In this document: positions 41,038 through 50,600 of the stretch, piece by piece | Numbering within the stretch: position 1 is the first letter of the stretch | Layout: each line of letters starts with the position of its first letter | Assembly (NCBI RefSeq): GCF_005405425.1 | Contig: NZ_BJEA01000007.1 | Span: 1 to 64,000, forward strand | DNA: 64,000 nt | Source of the DNA: Lactiplantibacillus modestisalitolerans | GTDB taxonomy: Bacteria > Bacillota > Bacilli > Lactobacillales > Lactobacillaceae | Reading direction: 5' to 3' | The notes under the pieces: model-generated | Database searches by the model: none | What the model was told of the DNA's origin: nothing | Seen by the model: the letters and a program-made list of their open reading frames with translations, nothing else | Translations under genes and position numbers: made by a program

Positions 41038-42387
41038 TTAGTCTCCTTTCGTATTAGCATCCATTTGAAGCCGAAGAATCGCAATAAATTGGCCCTCCTG
41101 AAGCTCATAATCCACCCGCATATTGGACGTTACTAATTGTTCAATGCTGCTTAATCCGTAGCCCAGATGGCCCCGTTTCGTCGTAAAGCGTCCCTTCTTA
41201 ATCACGTTTAAATCAACGGTATCCTTCGGCGGAATTTGGTTTTGGACTTTAAAGATAATGGCTTGCGGCGCCTGCTTTTCAATTGTTAAAGCAACTTGCT
41301 TGTCCGCACGTTCCGCGGCGTCAATGGCATTGTCCAGTAAATTACCAAGAATCCGGACCAACCGAACTTGCGAAACATCCGGTAAATTAATCGTTTCAAT
41401 AATTGAGACGGATAGCTGCACGCCCCGCCCCGCTGCTAAGTGGTGCTTCGCGTAAATCATCCCACTAACGACTGGGGATTCAAGGTGGCGCAAAACGTCT
41501 AATTCCGTGTTAGCGCCTAACGCTTGGCCGCCCGGTAAGACCTCTTCGTTAAAGTAGCGCTCTAACTCCGCATAGTCCTTTTCTTTTAGGAGGGCGGCTA
41601 AGCTGAGCAACACGTTTTGATAGTCGTGTTTGAACAGGTGTAATTCTTGATTTCGTTGCCGTAGTAATTCGTTATAAACTGACATTTGCTTGAGTAATTG
41701 ATCATCATTTAAATGGCTATTTTTGTTATTGATTAAATAAATACCGACAATTCCGAAGGTGACGCTGGAAATAATGGCCATGAAACTTTGATAGACAACC
41801 GATTGCTCCATGATAAAGGCGTAAACAATCGTGTAAATTGCAAATAATAACAGCACTAATAAATAGTCGCTCGGTTCAACCCGCGCTCGTTGCAAAAAAT
41901 CAGCAGCTGAAACCCGTACTAACCAGTGGTGCGCCCACATACTCAGTAAAATCACCGCTGGTAAAGTTAGCAATACTGCTAAAAATAGATTAATATCGGC
42001 GTTACTTTGGAGGCCCACCGCTTGCCGTAACAGCATCGGCGCATCCGATTGCATTAAGTACCGGGTTAACACCCCCATAATACCGCCTAACAACCGTTTA
42101 AACGCGTTTAAAAAAATTGCAATCGGCATCATTAAAATCCACTTCGTATATAGCATTCGGCTACTCATCACGGTCGTGACCACCACCATGGGAATGATGG
42201 TGAAGATGGCGAGTGGTAAGTGCGGCAGATAGGCAATTGACCATTCGTCCAGTATTGCGCATAAAATGAAGAGCAGGGTCCAAATCACCCCGATCCGCCA
42301 CGTTAAATATTCGCGAAACGCAATCATGAAGAAAAGCATCTCATAGGCGCCAGACATTAAAGCTAGCGCCAATAATACGGTTGCCAT
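41038..42387 (-). CDS. AgrC/ComD-type sensor histidine kinase, orphan
   Basis: 449 aa, SD GGGGAGG. Six or seven N-terminal helices (about 1-225) form a polytopic sensor. The kinase part has the HPK10 H-box FKHDYQN, N-box LLDNAIDAA and G-box GHLGYGLSSI of the GHKL ATPase. Peptide-sensing kinases of this class normally sit next to a LytTR response regulator and a peptide precursor; neither is here. Its only operon partner is the YczE-like protein. The signal is unknown. Confidence 0.85.
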   Translation of the reverse strand: MATVLLALALMSGAYEMLFFMIAFREYLTWRIGVIWTLLFILCAILDEWSIAYLPHLPLAIFTIIPMVVVTTVMSSRMLYTKWILMMPIAIFLNAFKRLLGGIMGVLTRYLMQSDAPMLLRQAVGLQSNADINLFLAVLLTLPAVILLSMWAHHWLVRVSAADFLQRARVEPSDYLLVLLLFAIYTIVYAFIMEQSVVYQSFMAIISSVTFGIVGIYLINNKNSHLNDDQLLKQMSVYNELLRQRNQELHLFKHDYQNVLLSLAALLKEKDYAELERYFNEEVLPGGQALGANTELDVLRHLESPVVSGMIYAKHHLAAGRGVQLSVSIIETINLPDVSQVRLVRILGNLLDNAIDAAERADKQVALTIEKQAPQAIIFKVQNQIPPKDTVDLNVIKKGRFTTKRGHLGYGLSSIEQLVTSNMRVDYELQEGQFIAILRLQMDANTKGD

Positions 42388-42561
42388 ACTAGTTCCTCCC
42401 CGCTTGATTAAGTTAGTTACGTTTGTTGCTAATCCAATTAATTAGCCATGACCGCAACTATTCATTGGTTAATACTCACAATTATTATCATAGCACCCTC
42501 ATGCAATTCTTAATAAGTAAAATTAAGTAACTAACATTCAAAACGCTCCAATAAATGCAAC

Positions 42562-42592
42562 GAAGTCGCTGAGCGCAGTGCTCAACGACTTC
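42562..42592 (-). terminator. Hairpin after oatA
   Basis: GAAGTCG(C)TGAGC and GCTCA(A)CGACTTC pair; only a weak T-rich tail follows on the minus strand. It is 5 bp beyond the oatA stop codon. Confidence 0.6.
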
Positions 42593-42596
42593 TATT

Positions 42597-44438
42597 TCAC
42601 TTCTGTTTAGTTGGCGTCTTCGCTGCCGCCTTAACGGCATCGTTAATCACCTGTGCATATAATTCGTCACCCGCTTTACGGCCACTAAAATGCACCCCGT
42701 CAGTCCCAGCAAAGATTGCCGGGTGCTTAGCCGCCGCCCGTTCCCAATCCGCAATGGTTATAAATGGATATTTAGCAGGGAGCTTCCGTTCAAGCACTGC
42801 TAATTTTGATGAGTTCCAGTCCGGTGCCGCCTTAGCATTATACGGCGTCATCAAAATCAACCGGTGCCCTGGTTCGAGGTCGTTCACGATTTTCATGAGT
42901 TGCTTTTCATAATCCGCTAACGCGTTGGTCCCAACACTGATGACCACCGTTTCTCGTAGAATTCCCTGGTCTTGTTGCGTCTTCATAACGTCGTAGGCAA
43001 GGTTCATGGTCCGATTACCTTCCGCATCAACGCTACTATTTGCCACATGGTCCCCCAAGTATTCTCGGGTCCCTAACGTCACACTATCACCAATCACCGA
43101 AACTCCCTTAGGTCGTTGATTTTTAGCCGCTTGCGCCTTTTGTTCCTTTTTCCTAGTGGCAGCCAAGACAACGTCACGCGTTGTCGCAACTTTATCCACA
43201 TCTTGATAAATGCCACTAATCCACAGGTTTTGTTCCAAGCTCGACAACTTCGGCGCCGTGATTGCCGAATAACCAGTCAAACTAGCTAGGACAACTCCAA
43301 CCGTTACCACTGGCAATCGCAACTGCTGCCAACGCCACTCGTAATTGAAAACATGGGCCGCTTTCCCCGCAATTACGGGCTCCAACACGTAGTACGACAA
43401 AGCCGAGAGCGCAATCGATAAGATGGTGGTCAGTAACGCGGCCGCCCAGTTAGCCATTAACCGCGAGAAAATCACGTACAGTGGCCAGTGGAATAGGTAA
43501 ACACTGTAACTGACATCAGCTAAAAACCCCATCCAGAAGGGCTCGGGAGTGTTGGGCGTGCGTTCGTGTAGCCAACGCGCCCCGTAGATCATAGCGCCGG
43601 CTAAACTGGTCGCCAATAACAACCCACCACGATAAGTTAGTAGGTGGTCAAATTTCATAAAATACCCTAAACTAACTAAACCAATCAACGCCACGCTCAT
43701 CAAACTGATGGCCAGAATCGGCTTCCCGTGTTTAGTCAGCCAGGCAAATTTCGGTAGCTGATGGCGAATGCCGCTGCAAACGCCCAGGATACTCCCCACA
43801 AAGAACGGAAAACTATGCGTCAAACTATTAAAGTAAACGGGCGAAAACTCTTGTAAGTCGCCCGCACCAATGAACATCGCGAGAAAACTACCCAGCGCAA
43901 ACACTGCCGCCAGACCACCGAGCATTAACCGAAAGCGGTTGAACGCTTGGTTGGGCTGAAAGCGCCGGCTAATCTTAGCAAGTAGCCACGCAAGGGCCCC
44001 CCACACTAGGTAAAAGTGCATTTCAACCGCAAGCGACCAAGTGTGGACAAACAAATGCGGAATAAACTTGTTCTCATAGCTCCCGCCAGTGGCAATTTCG
44101 AAGTAGTTGGTTGTAAACCCCAACGCCGCCGCAATTTGGCGCCCAATGTCCGTCCGCAAGTCGGCACTCACTAAAAAGGTCAGTGGAATAACGAGCAGGA
44201 CCGCTAAAAAGAGCGGGGGCACAATCCGATAAAACCGCCGGCGGTAAAATGCCCGTAACTTAAATTGATTGGAGCGCGCAAATTCGTCAATCATTAACGC
44301 GGTAATTAAAAACCCCGAAAACGTAAAGAAAATGTCCACGCCAATGAAGCCACCCGTAAATTTCTTTTGAAAGAAGTGGTACGTCAACACTAACACTAGC
44401 CCAGTAATGCGGACTAAACTAAACCATTTAATTCGCAT
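42597..44438 (-). CDS. oatA: Peptidoglycan/cell-wall O-acetyltransferase, OatA type
   Basis: 613 aa. N-terminal acyltransferase-3 domain with about eleven helices (VLVLTYHFFQKKFTGGFIGVD, FFTFSGFL, RRRFYRIVPPL, HTWSLAVEMHFYL) moves acetyl across the membrane. The C-terminal extracellular SGNH domain has GDSVTLG, VGTNAL and DGVHFSG, giving the Ser, Asn and Asp-His catalytic positions. OatA acetylates MurNAc and protects from lysozyme; a teichoic acid or polysaccharide target is also possible. It starts two bases after a MORN-repeat gene. Confidence 0.88.
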   Translation of the reverse strand: MRIKWFSLVRITGLVLVLTYHFFQKKFTGGFIGVDIFFTFSGFLITALMIDEFARSNQFKLRAFYRRRFYRIVPPLFLAVLLVIPLTFLVSADLRTDIGRQIAAALGFTTNYFEIATGGSYENKFIPHLFVHTWSLAVEMHFYLVWGALAWLLAKISRRFQPNQAFNRFRLMLGGLAAVFALGSFLAMFIGAGDLQEFSPVYFNSLTHSFPFFVGSILGVCSGIRHQLPKFAWLTKHGKPILAISLMSVALIGLVSLGYFMKFDHLLTYRGGLLLATSLAGAMIYGARWLHERTPNTPEPFWMGFLADVSYSVYLFHWPLYVIFSRLMANWAAALLTTILSIALSALSYYVLEPVIAGKAAHVFNYEWRWQQLRLPVVTVGVVLASLTGYSAITAPKLSSLEQNLWISGIYQDVDKVATTRDVVLAATRKKEQKAQAAKNQRPKGVSVIGDSVTLGTREYLGDHVANSSVDAEGNRTMNLAYDVMKTQQDQGILRETVVISVGTNALADYEKQLMKIVNDLEPGHRLILMTPYNAKAAPDWNSSKLAVLERKLPAKYPFITIADWERAAAKHPAIFAGTDGVHFSGRKAGDELYAQVINDAVKAAAKTPTKQK

Positions 44439-44440
44439 AG

Positions 44441-44809
44441 CTACTCCTCATTCGTCAACGTACTCCCAAAGTACGTTTGCTTGCCGTCCCGCAGGGTTAC
44501 CTTCCCCTGCGGTTCACCGTCAACAAATTTAGCCTTTAACTGCCAACCGGCATGCGAAGTAAACGTCCCCTGGCCATTGAACCGGCCGGCTTCAAAGGCG
44601 CCCTGATACTGATCCTGATTATCAAGTTTAAGGGTTCCCTGGCCCGCAAACTTGTGTTTTTCTACCCGACCCGTATAGTTTAGCCGTCCTTTATCTAACT
44701 GGACCGTCTGACGCTCATTGACTACTGGTCGTAAGCTAATTACGGCAAATAATATAATTAATAGGATGCTCCCAATTTCAAAGCCGATCCGTCCCCGATT
44801 GGTTGTCAT
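44441..44809 (-). CDS. Membrane-anchored MORN-repeat protein
   Basis: 122 aa: one N-terminal membrane helix (about 9-27), then tandem MORN-like repeats: YTGRVEKHKFAGQGTLK, YQGAFEAGRFNGQGTFTS, LKAKFVDGEPQGKVTLR. The repeats would lie outside the cell. The gene is two bases upstream of oatA, so a partner or substrate-presenting role for the acetyltransferase is likely but inferred. The upstream stretch 44810-45056 contains hairpins GCGGG/CCCGC and GGACCGCT/AGCGGTCC but no gene. Confidence 0.75.
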   Translation of the reverse strand: MTTNRGRIGFEIGSILLIILFAVISLRPVVNERQTVQLDKGRLNYTGRVEKHKFAGQGTLKLDNQDQYQGAFEAGRFNGQGTFTSHAGWQLKAKFVDGEPQGKVTLRDGKQTYFGSTLTNEE

Positions 44810-45056
44810 TGCTATCCCTCATTTAAAGTTGACTGCGGGAACCACCCGCTGTATCGATAATTATGTAACGCGTACTGTACATTTAACTGTATCAATCTAA
44901 TGCTTAGCACTCGCTTTTTAAAAATTAAGTTTGCTAACACTCAAATCATCCAGTTTGCACAGTATACCAGTGGGACCGCTGCCTGAGCGGTCCACACTTT
45001 ATATAAAATTAATTATATCAGAAACAAACTTGTTCCGGTATAACCATTAATAGTAC

Positions 45057-45092
45057 AAAAAAGGAAGGGCGACCAGCGGCAACCACTTCCTA
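45057..45092 (-). terminator. Terminator of tagD
   Basis: On the minus strand an imperfect GGAAG..GG / CC..CTTCC hairpin is followed by six T. It lies about 180 bp downstream of tagD; the interval 45093-45270 shows nothing else. Confidence 0.5.
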
Positions 45093-45270
45093 AATTTCAT
45101 TCTAATTTTTGCTTCCATTTCCGAAAAATAGCGATGAATCACTGACAAAGTTACCTACCCATAGTAAGAACAGCTGTAGCTAGCATTTTAAATTAAGTAT
45201 AATAATTACAAAAGGACGTTGCTAATCGGAATAGTATTCCCTACTAACAATGCCCTTATATCTATCAAAA

Positions 45271-45660
45271 CTAATTCATACCCAGATCATGCTTAATCTT
45301 AGTCGTTGAAATTCCTTCTGTTCGTGGTAAGTATACGACTTCGCAATAATCTTTAAGGAAATCAAATTTACCTTTCCAATCATCACCCATAACAAAAATA
45401 TCGATATTGTTATCAACAACATCACTAATCTTCTGATCCCAATTTTTTTCTGGAATTACCTCATCAACGTACCGGATTGCTTCTAAAATGTACTTACGAT
45501 CTTCATAGCAGGTATAAGCCTTCTTACCCTTAATCGCATTAAATTCATCAGTTGATACACAAACCGTTAAATGGTCACCCAAAGCTTTGGCACGCTTTAG
45601 TAGACGGATGTGGCCTTTGTGTAATAAATCAAATGTTCCATAGGTAATTACTTTTTTCAT
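45271..45660 (-). CDS. tagD: Glycerol-3-phosphate cytidylyltransferase
   Basis: 129 aa, the usual length. Cytidylyltransferase HxGH motif at H14-K-G-H17 (TFDLLHKGHIRLLKRA) and RTEGISTTKI near the C-terminus. It makes CDP-glycerol from CTP and glycerol 3-phosphate, the donor for the TagF-type polymerases encoded divergently and downstream. It has its own promoter (45699-45726). Confidence 0.95.
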   Translation of the reverse strand: MKKVITYGTFDLLHKGHIRLLKRAKALGDHLTVCVSTDEFNAIKGKKAYTCYEDRKYILEAIRYVDEVIPEKNWDQKISDVVDNNIDIFVMGDDWKGKFDFLKDYCEVVYLPRTEGISTTKIKHDLGMN

Positions 45661-45698
45661 AATATCTCCTAGATTACGGTGTTATTCAATACCACTGA

Positions 45699-45726
45699 AT
45701 TTTACCACAATTTTAGTTAACGTCAA
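45699..45726 (-). promoter_or_regulatory. Sigma-A promoter of tagD
   Basis: Minus strand TTGACG (45721-45726), 16-bp spacer, TAAAAT (45699-45704); leader about 30 nt. Confidence 0.55.
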
Positions 45727-45888
45727 TTCTAAATTTAAGCACTTACAATAACTCAACTAATTATCCTCAAACCATCGAGTTTGACGCACGCAGGTATACC
45801 AACAGTTAAAAATATTCATTGTTTTTTATAAATCAGCAAGTATTAATCTAAAAAATCACCCTAATCCTAACGATTTTCAATTTCATGC

Positions 45889-46003
45889 TATAATTAGTCA
45901 CGTTTGTATACAACGGTACCATTGTATTACTGGTTTACAACGAGCAGTCTACCAGTAACCATCAGTGGTCTTGTGGGATAACAGTCTCTATTGTGCTATC
46001 CAC
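45889..46003 (+). promoter_or_regulatory. Promoter and structured leader of first tagF
   Basis: Extended -10 TGCTATAAT (TATAAT at 45889-45894) without a good -35. The roughly 130-nt leader then offers ATACAA/TTGTAT (45908-45927), TTACTGGT/ACCAGTAA (45927-45958, perfect 8 bp) and GTGG(G)ATA/TATCCAC (45973-46003). The first two helices share bases and exclude each other. No terminator run is present, so any control would act on translation or stability. Confidence 0.4.
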
Positions 46004-46034
46004 TACCGACTATAAAATGTTATGAGGTTTAATA

Positions 46035-47225
46035 ATGACACTGAAAGAGCTAGTTAGTTTGGGTTATCGCAAACTATTTAACATTATCGCAACGCTGCGT
46101 CCCGTAAAAAAGCACTTAGTTCTATTTGAGGCCTTTAGCGGCAAGGTTCCCATGGATAATCCACTTTATATTTATTTAGCACTTAAAAAAGCCCACCCGG
46201 AATGGCAGCTAATTTGGGGCGTTAAGCGCCGCTTTCTCAAAGAAGCTAAAGAAAAGTATCCAGAATTCAACTTTATTGCGCGCTTTTCACTTGACTGGTT
46301 ACGGGTCGCGCCCGTCGCTGAATATTGGGTCCTTAACGCCCGCATGCCCTACTGGTTAAAAAAAAATAAGGGTACTACTTTTATTCAGACCTGGCATGGT
46401 ACACCACTTAAGCGTTTAGGATTAGATATTCCAAACGTTTCCATGCCGGGAACTAATACTCATAATTATTACAAAAATTTTACTACTGATAGTCATCGAT
46501 GGGATTATTTAATTGCACCTAATCAATTCTCAAAGACCATCTTTAAACACGCCTTTGACTTTAAGAACCATTTTTTAGACTACGGTTATCCTCGTAATGA
46601 TCGGCTCGTCCACGACCGTAATAATCTTTCCGAAATTAATCGGTTGAAAAAAAAGATTATTGGCCGAACGACCGGCCGTGTCATTTTATATGCGCCAACT
46701 TGGCGTGATGATTTCTTTATCCGCAAAGGAATGTACAAAATGTCACTTCCTTTTAGTCTTCAAAAAATCATTAATCAACTAGGTTCTAATGATACACTGA
46801 TTATTCGTCCCCACTATCTTGTAGCCGAATCGATTGATATTAGCGGTTTTGAACACAACGTCCACTTATGCGTTGATGAAGATATTAACGATTTATACTT
46901 AATTAGTGATCTACTAATTACTGATTACTCATCCGTAATGTTCGATTTTGCTATTTTAAATCGACCCATGCTGTTTTATCCCTATGATCTTAATCATTAC
47001 CAAGGTGATATTCGTGGATTTTACTTTGACTATAATGAAGTTCCGGGACCAATCGTAACTTCTGAAACTGACTTCATGGAAAAACTTAACCAATTTTTAA
47101 TAAACGGACATTATCCTGAGTACTCGGCTAAAATGGCCTCTTTCAGAGCTAAATTTACAGATTGGGAGCATGGTACAGCTAGTCAGCAAGTCGTTAAGTT
47201 AATTGAAACGCTTAGTACCAAATAG
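46035..47225 (+). CDS. tagF: CDP-glycerol glycerophosphotransferase, single-domain
   Basis: 396 aa, SD GAGG. GT-B-fold Glyphos_transf domain: TWHGTPLKRLG with catalytic His about H121, RPHYLVAES with H260, and LLITDYSSVMFD for CDP-glycerol binding. The length is that of TagB/short TagF proteins without the N-terminal extension. It adds glycerol phosphate units to the wall teichoic acid linkage unit or chain at the cytoplasmic membrane face. Whether it primes (TagB) or polymerises (TagF) cannot be told from sequence. Followed by the giant fusion at 47651. Confidence 0.9.
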   Translation: MTLKELVSLGYRKLFNIIATLRPVKKHLVLFEAFSGKVPMDNPLYIYLALKKAHPEWQLIWGVKRRFLKEAKEKYPEFNFIARFSLDWLRVAPVAEYWVLNARMPYWLKKNKGTTFIQTWHGTPLKRLGLDIPNVSMPGTNTHNYYKNFTTDSHRWDYLIAPNQFSKTIFKHAFDFKNHFLDYGYPRNDRLVHDRNNLSEINRLKKKIIGRTTGRVILYAPTWRDDFFIRKGMYKMSLPFSLQKIINQLGSNDTLIIRPHYLVAESIDISGFEHNVHLCVDEDINDLYLISDLLITDYSSVMFDFAILNRPMLFYPYDLNHYQGDIRGFYFDYNEVPGPIVTSETDFMEKLNQFLINGHYPEYSAKMASFRAKFTDWEHGTASQQVVKLIETLSTK

Positions 47226-47279
47226 TCATTCAATTACGAGTATATGGCTTTGAGACTAGCCAACATTGCTATTGAGGTT

Positions 47280-47316
47280 CCAATTACTCAGTGACACTGA
47301 ATAATTGGAGCTTTCG
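47280..47316 (+). terminator. Terminator of first tagF
   Basis: CCAATTA(C)TCAGT and ACTGA(A)TAATTGG pair, followed by GAGCTTTCG. The rest of 47317-47514 is AT-rich without features. Confidence 0.6.
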
Positions 47317-47514
47317 TATTATTTAAACCGTTCTAACTCTCAAATAGCTTAAATCTTTAAAGCCTTATATTGATTACGACTACTGATATTTTACTAACAA
47401 TGCTTTATCATATATTTGCGTAGTTCGCTTACTAAATTTAATACAAAAGAATTACTTTAATACTTCTACAGCAAAATAATATTCGTACCTAAACTTAAAC
47501 TATACTCATTTGCT

Positions 47515-47543
47515 TTGAACGATTTCATAACCCTAAGTATAAT
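47515..47543 (+). promoter_or_regulatory. Sigma-A promoter of giant TagF fusion
   Basis: TTGAAC (47515-47520), 17-bp spacer, TATAAT (47538-47543). Leader about 100 nt. Confidence 0.7.
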
Positions 47544-47650
47544 GAAAGTATTCTAAATCCAATTATCAGTATCAATTGTTTATTAAGTGAATTTTTGTAA
47601 AGACTTCAATAGCGAAATTTAAAACTACCAGGTAGGTGTTTAAGACAATT

Positions 47651-50600
47651 ATGACTAATAAATTACTGACGATCGTTGTCACTTGCTATAACATTCAAAA
47701 CGAAATTGCCGAGTGCCTAGACTCAATCGTCGGGACTAACTTTCCTAAAGAACAACTTGACGTACTAATCATTGATGATCATTCTACTGACCATACAGTA
47801 ACAATTCTAGATGATTACGTTGCTCACTATGACTACATGCGCGTTCTTCACAAACCAGACAACGAAGGGATCAGCGCAGCCCGTAATTCCGGAATTAAGA
47901 TGGCGCTGGGACGATATTTAGCCTTCGTTGATGGTGATGACTTAGTAACCGTAAATGCATACAGTAAGCTCGTTTACTTAGCACAATCAAACAACTCCGA
48001 CGTTGTAATGGGCTTTGTTCGTCGTTTTGATTCATTGCGCGATCGAGGATCATATTTACACAAATTTGCCATTACTGGTAACTATACAAACACTACTTTA
48101 GATGCACATCCTGAGTTTCTTTATGACACAACGGTGTGGAATAAAGTTTATCGGCTATCCTTTTTACGGGACAATCAATTAAACTTCATTAACAACATCA
48201 TTTACGAAGATATTCCATTTACTACTGCCGTCCACTTGGCTTCACGTAAAACAACTGTCACTACCAGTGTCGTTTATAAATGGCGTTGGCGTGAATCTGG
48301 AAACTCGATTACACAAAGCCGTGATGCACTTAATAATTATCACAGTCGTTTAAACGCTCTCAATACGATTCATCAATATCTACTTGATGCTGGTTACAGT
48401 GATAATTCAGCCTTAATGGAGGCACTCCGCGTCAAAATTTTAAAACTTGATATTCCAATTTATATTGAAAATATCGCGGATGCTAATGAAGACTATATCT
48501 ATAAATTACAGGAATTAACATTCCAGTTCCTAACTGACCCTAAGTGGCATCTTTTAGAAGAAAAATATCTAAAATCGCTTCCTCTAAAAACGCAAGTTCA
48601 GTATTGGGCCATCATGCAGGGAAATTTTGAATTGCTGAAAAAGTATTCCTATCAAAAGAATTTTGGCCAGTTTAAGCGCCAACATGGTCACTATACCTTT
48701 TCTGCTCCAGGTGTTCCACATTCAGTATTGAAAAAACTATACTTCAAAGATAACGTCTTACCAGTTCGTCAAAAATTGACGGGCCTAAAATTCCATCAGG
48801 ACACGGAAACGGTCACAGGAAGTGGCATGTTTAGAATCAGTACCGTTCCGTTAAAGAAAAAAATCGGATCAAGCGCTAATAAGGATGAAACTTTAACGGC
48901 CACCCTTATTAATCTGGCTAATCAAAAACAGATACCAATTACTTTTCACCGGGTAACCACGCCCACTTATAAGCGGTTACTGAAATCTCGCTCTAGCTGG
49001 ACCAACGCTCGCTATACGTTTAGCTTTAACGTAGCAGAAGCTCTAGCGCAACTTGGTTCAGGCGATTGGAACATCCAAATTACCGATGATTTAGCTCATA
49101 CGTATCAAGTAACTAGTTACTTAGGAGCACCCAAAAAGGCTTCCAAACAGAAAATTAGCCATCTTGAAGGTCAAGATTATATTTTAAAAACAAACTACGA
49201 TCCCTCTTGGAACTTAACTTTTAACGTAAACGACCTGGCCGAAGAAACAGATCAAGCTGAACTTTTCCTAGCTAATCCTAGACTTGAACAAAACAATCTG
49301 ATTTTCGACACTAATATGTCATCCAGTGAGAAAGCAATCATCCAAATTAACCAATTAGGTAGTATTGCTGGTGTTTTAGATACAGCTAGCCAAAATATCC
49401 GCTTCCCAATTCAGACATTAACTAGCAGTGAACTCAACCTATCACCTGAGCCACTGAACCATTTAGATCGCGTTTTGAATGGTTTTCCACAGAACCTATT
49501 TGGCCACTTCATGAAAGTTGTCATTTTGGATGCTGCAACCAATAGTTCCATTGATTATCAGCGCGGTGAAACTAATATTGTTAACACATTAACGGCCGGC
49601 AATTCACGCCTAGTAGTTAGTTCTACCGGCGTTTCAACTTATTGGATTACTAAGGACTATCCAGCAGTCAAATTAGCTTTACCTGAATCTTCCGTCACCG
49701 ATGGTAATTTGCGAATTCAGCTTACGTCCGAAAACACTAATTTAATGAACTGGTTATCAACGCCTTTAGATAAGTCAAAATTGGAACTTATCAGTACGAA
49801 CAAAGAGCATCGTTATTCGTTTACGTTTGCTAAATTAGGACTCACACAACTTGATAATCAATCATTACTTGTCAAGATTCCACTGCTAAACGCACAGCAA
49901 TTACAAATTCTATCTGGAACTTATCAATTTAAATTTTACGTTTTCCAGCCAGAAAAAAGCGATGCAGAAATTTTTGTTGGTGAAGCCGCAGCGGCGTTTA
50001 CGCCCGAAAATCAGCTTTCAACCAAACTTTCTTCCTTAGCAATTAGTACTGGAAACGCGAATATCTATTGGAAAGTAAATTCCAATAACTATCCTGAATT
50101 ACGAATCACGCAGCCTTTTTCAGGTTTCTTTAACCGTTCAAAAGGTCGACGAGCTATTAGTTATTCCGTAATGTATCCGTTAATGCGCTGGTTACCATTA
50201 CGTAAAACCATGATGTTTGATGCTTATTGGGCATCAAAATTCGATAGTAACGAAAAGTCCATGTATGAGTATCTTGATAAACAACACCCTGAAGTGAAAG
50301 CAATTTGGACATTTACTAACGATCAGACGCCAATTACTGGAAACGGTATTGCTGTTCGTAAAAACACTTTAAAATACTGGTATTATTTGGCAACTTCTAA
50401 GTATCTTATTCAAAATACAAACTTGCCTAACCAATATTTAAAACGCCGTGGTCAAATCGAAGTTGAAACGCTTCATGGAACATTCTTAAAATACATGGGG
50501 TTTGATGAACCTTATTTCAGAACGGCATCTGCTCGAATTCAAAATAATTTTGCCCGGCGAATTCGACGCTGGGATTACATGATTGTGCCTTCAAAGTACA

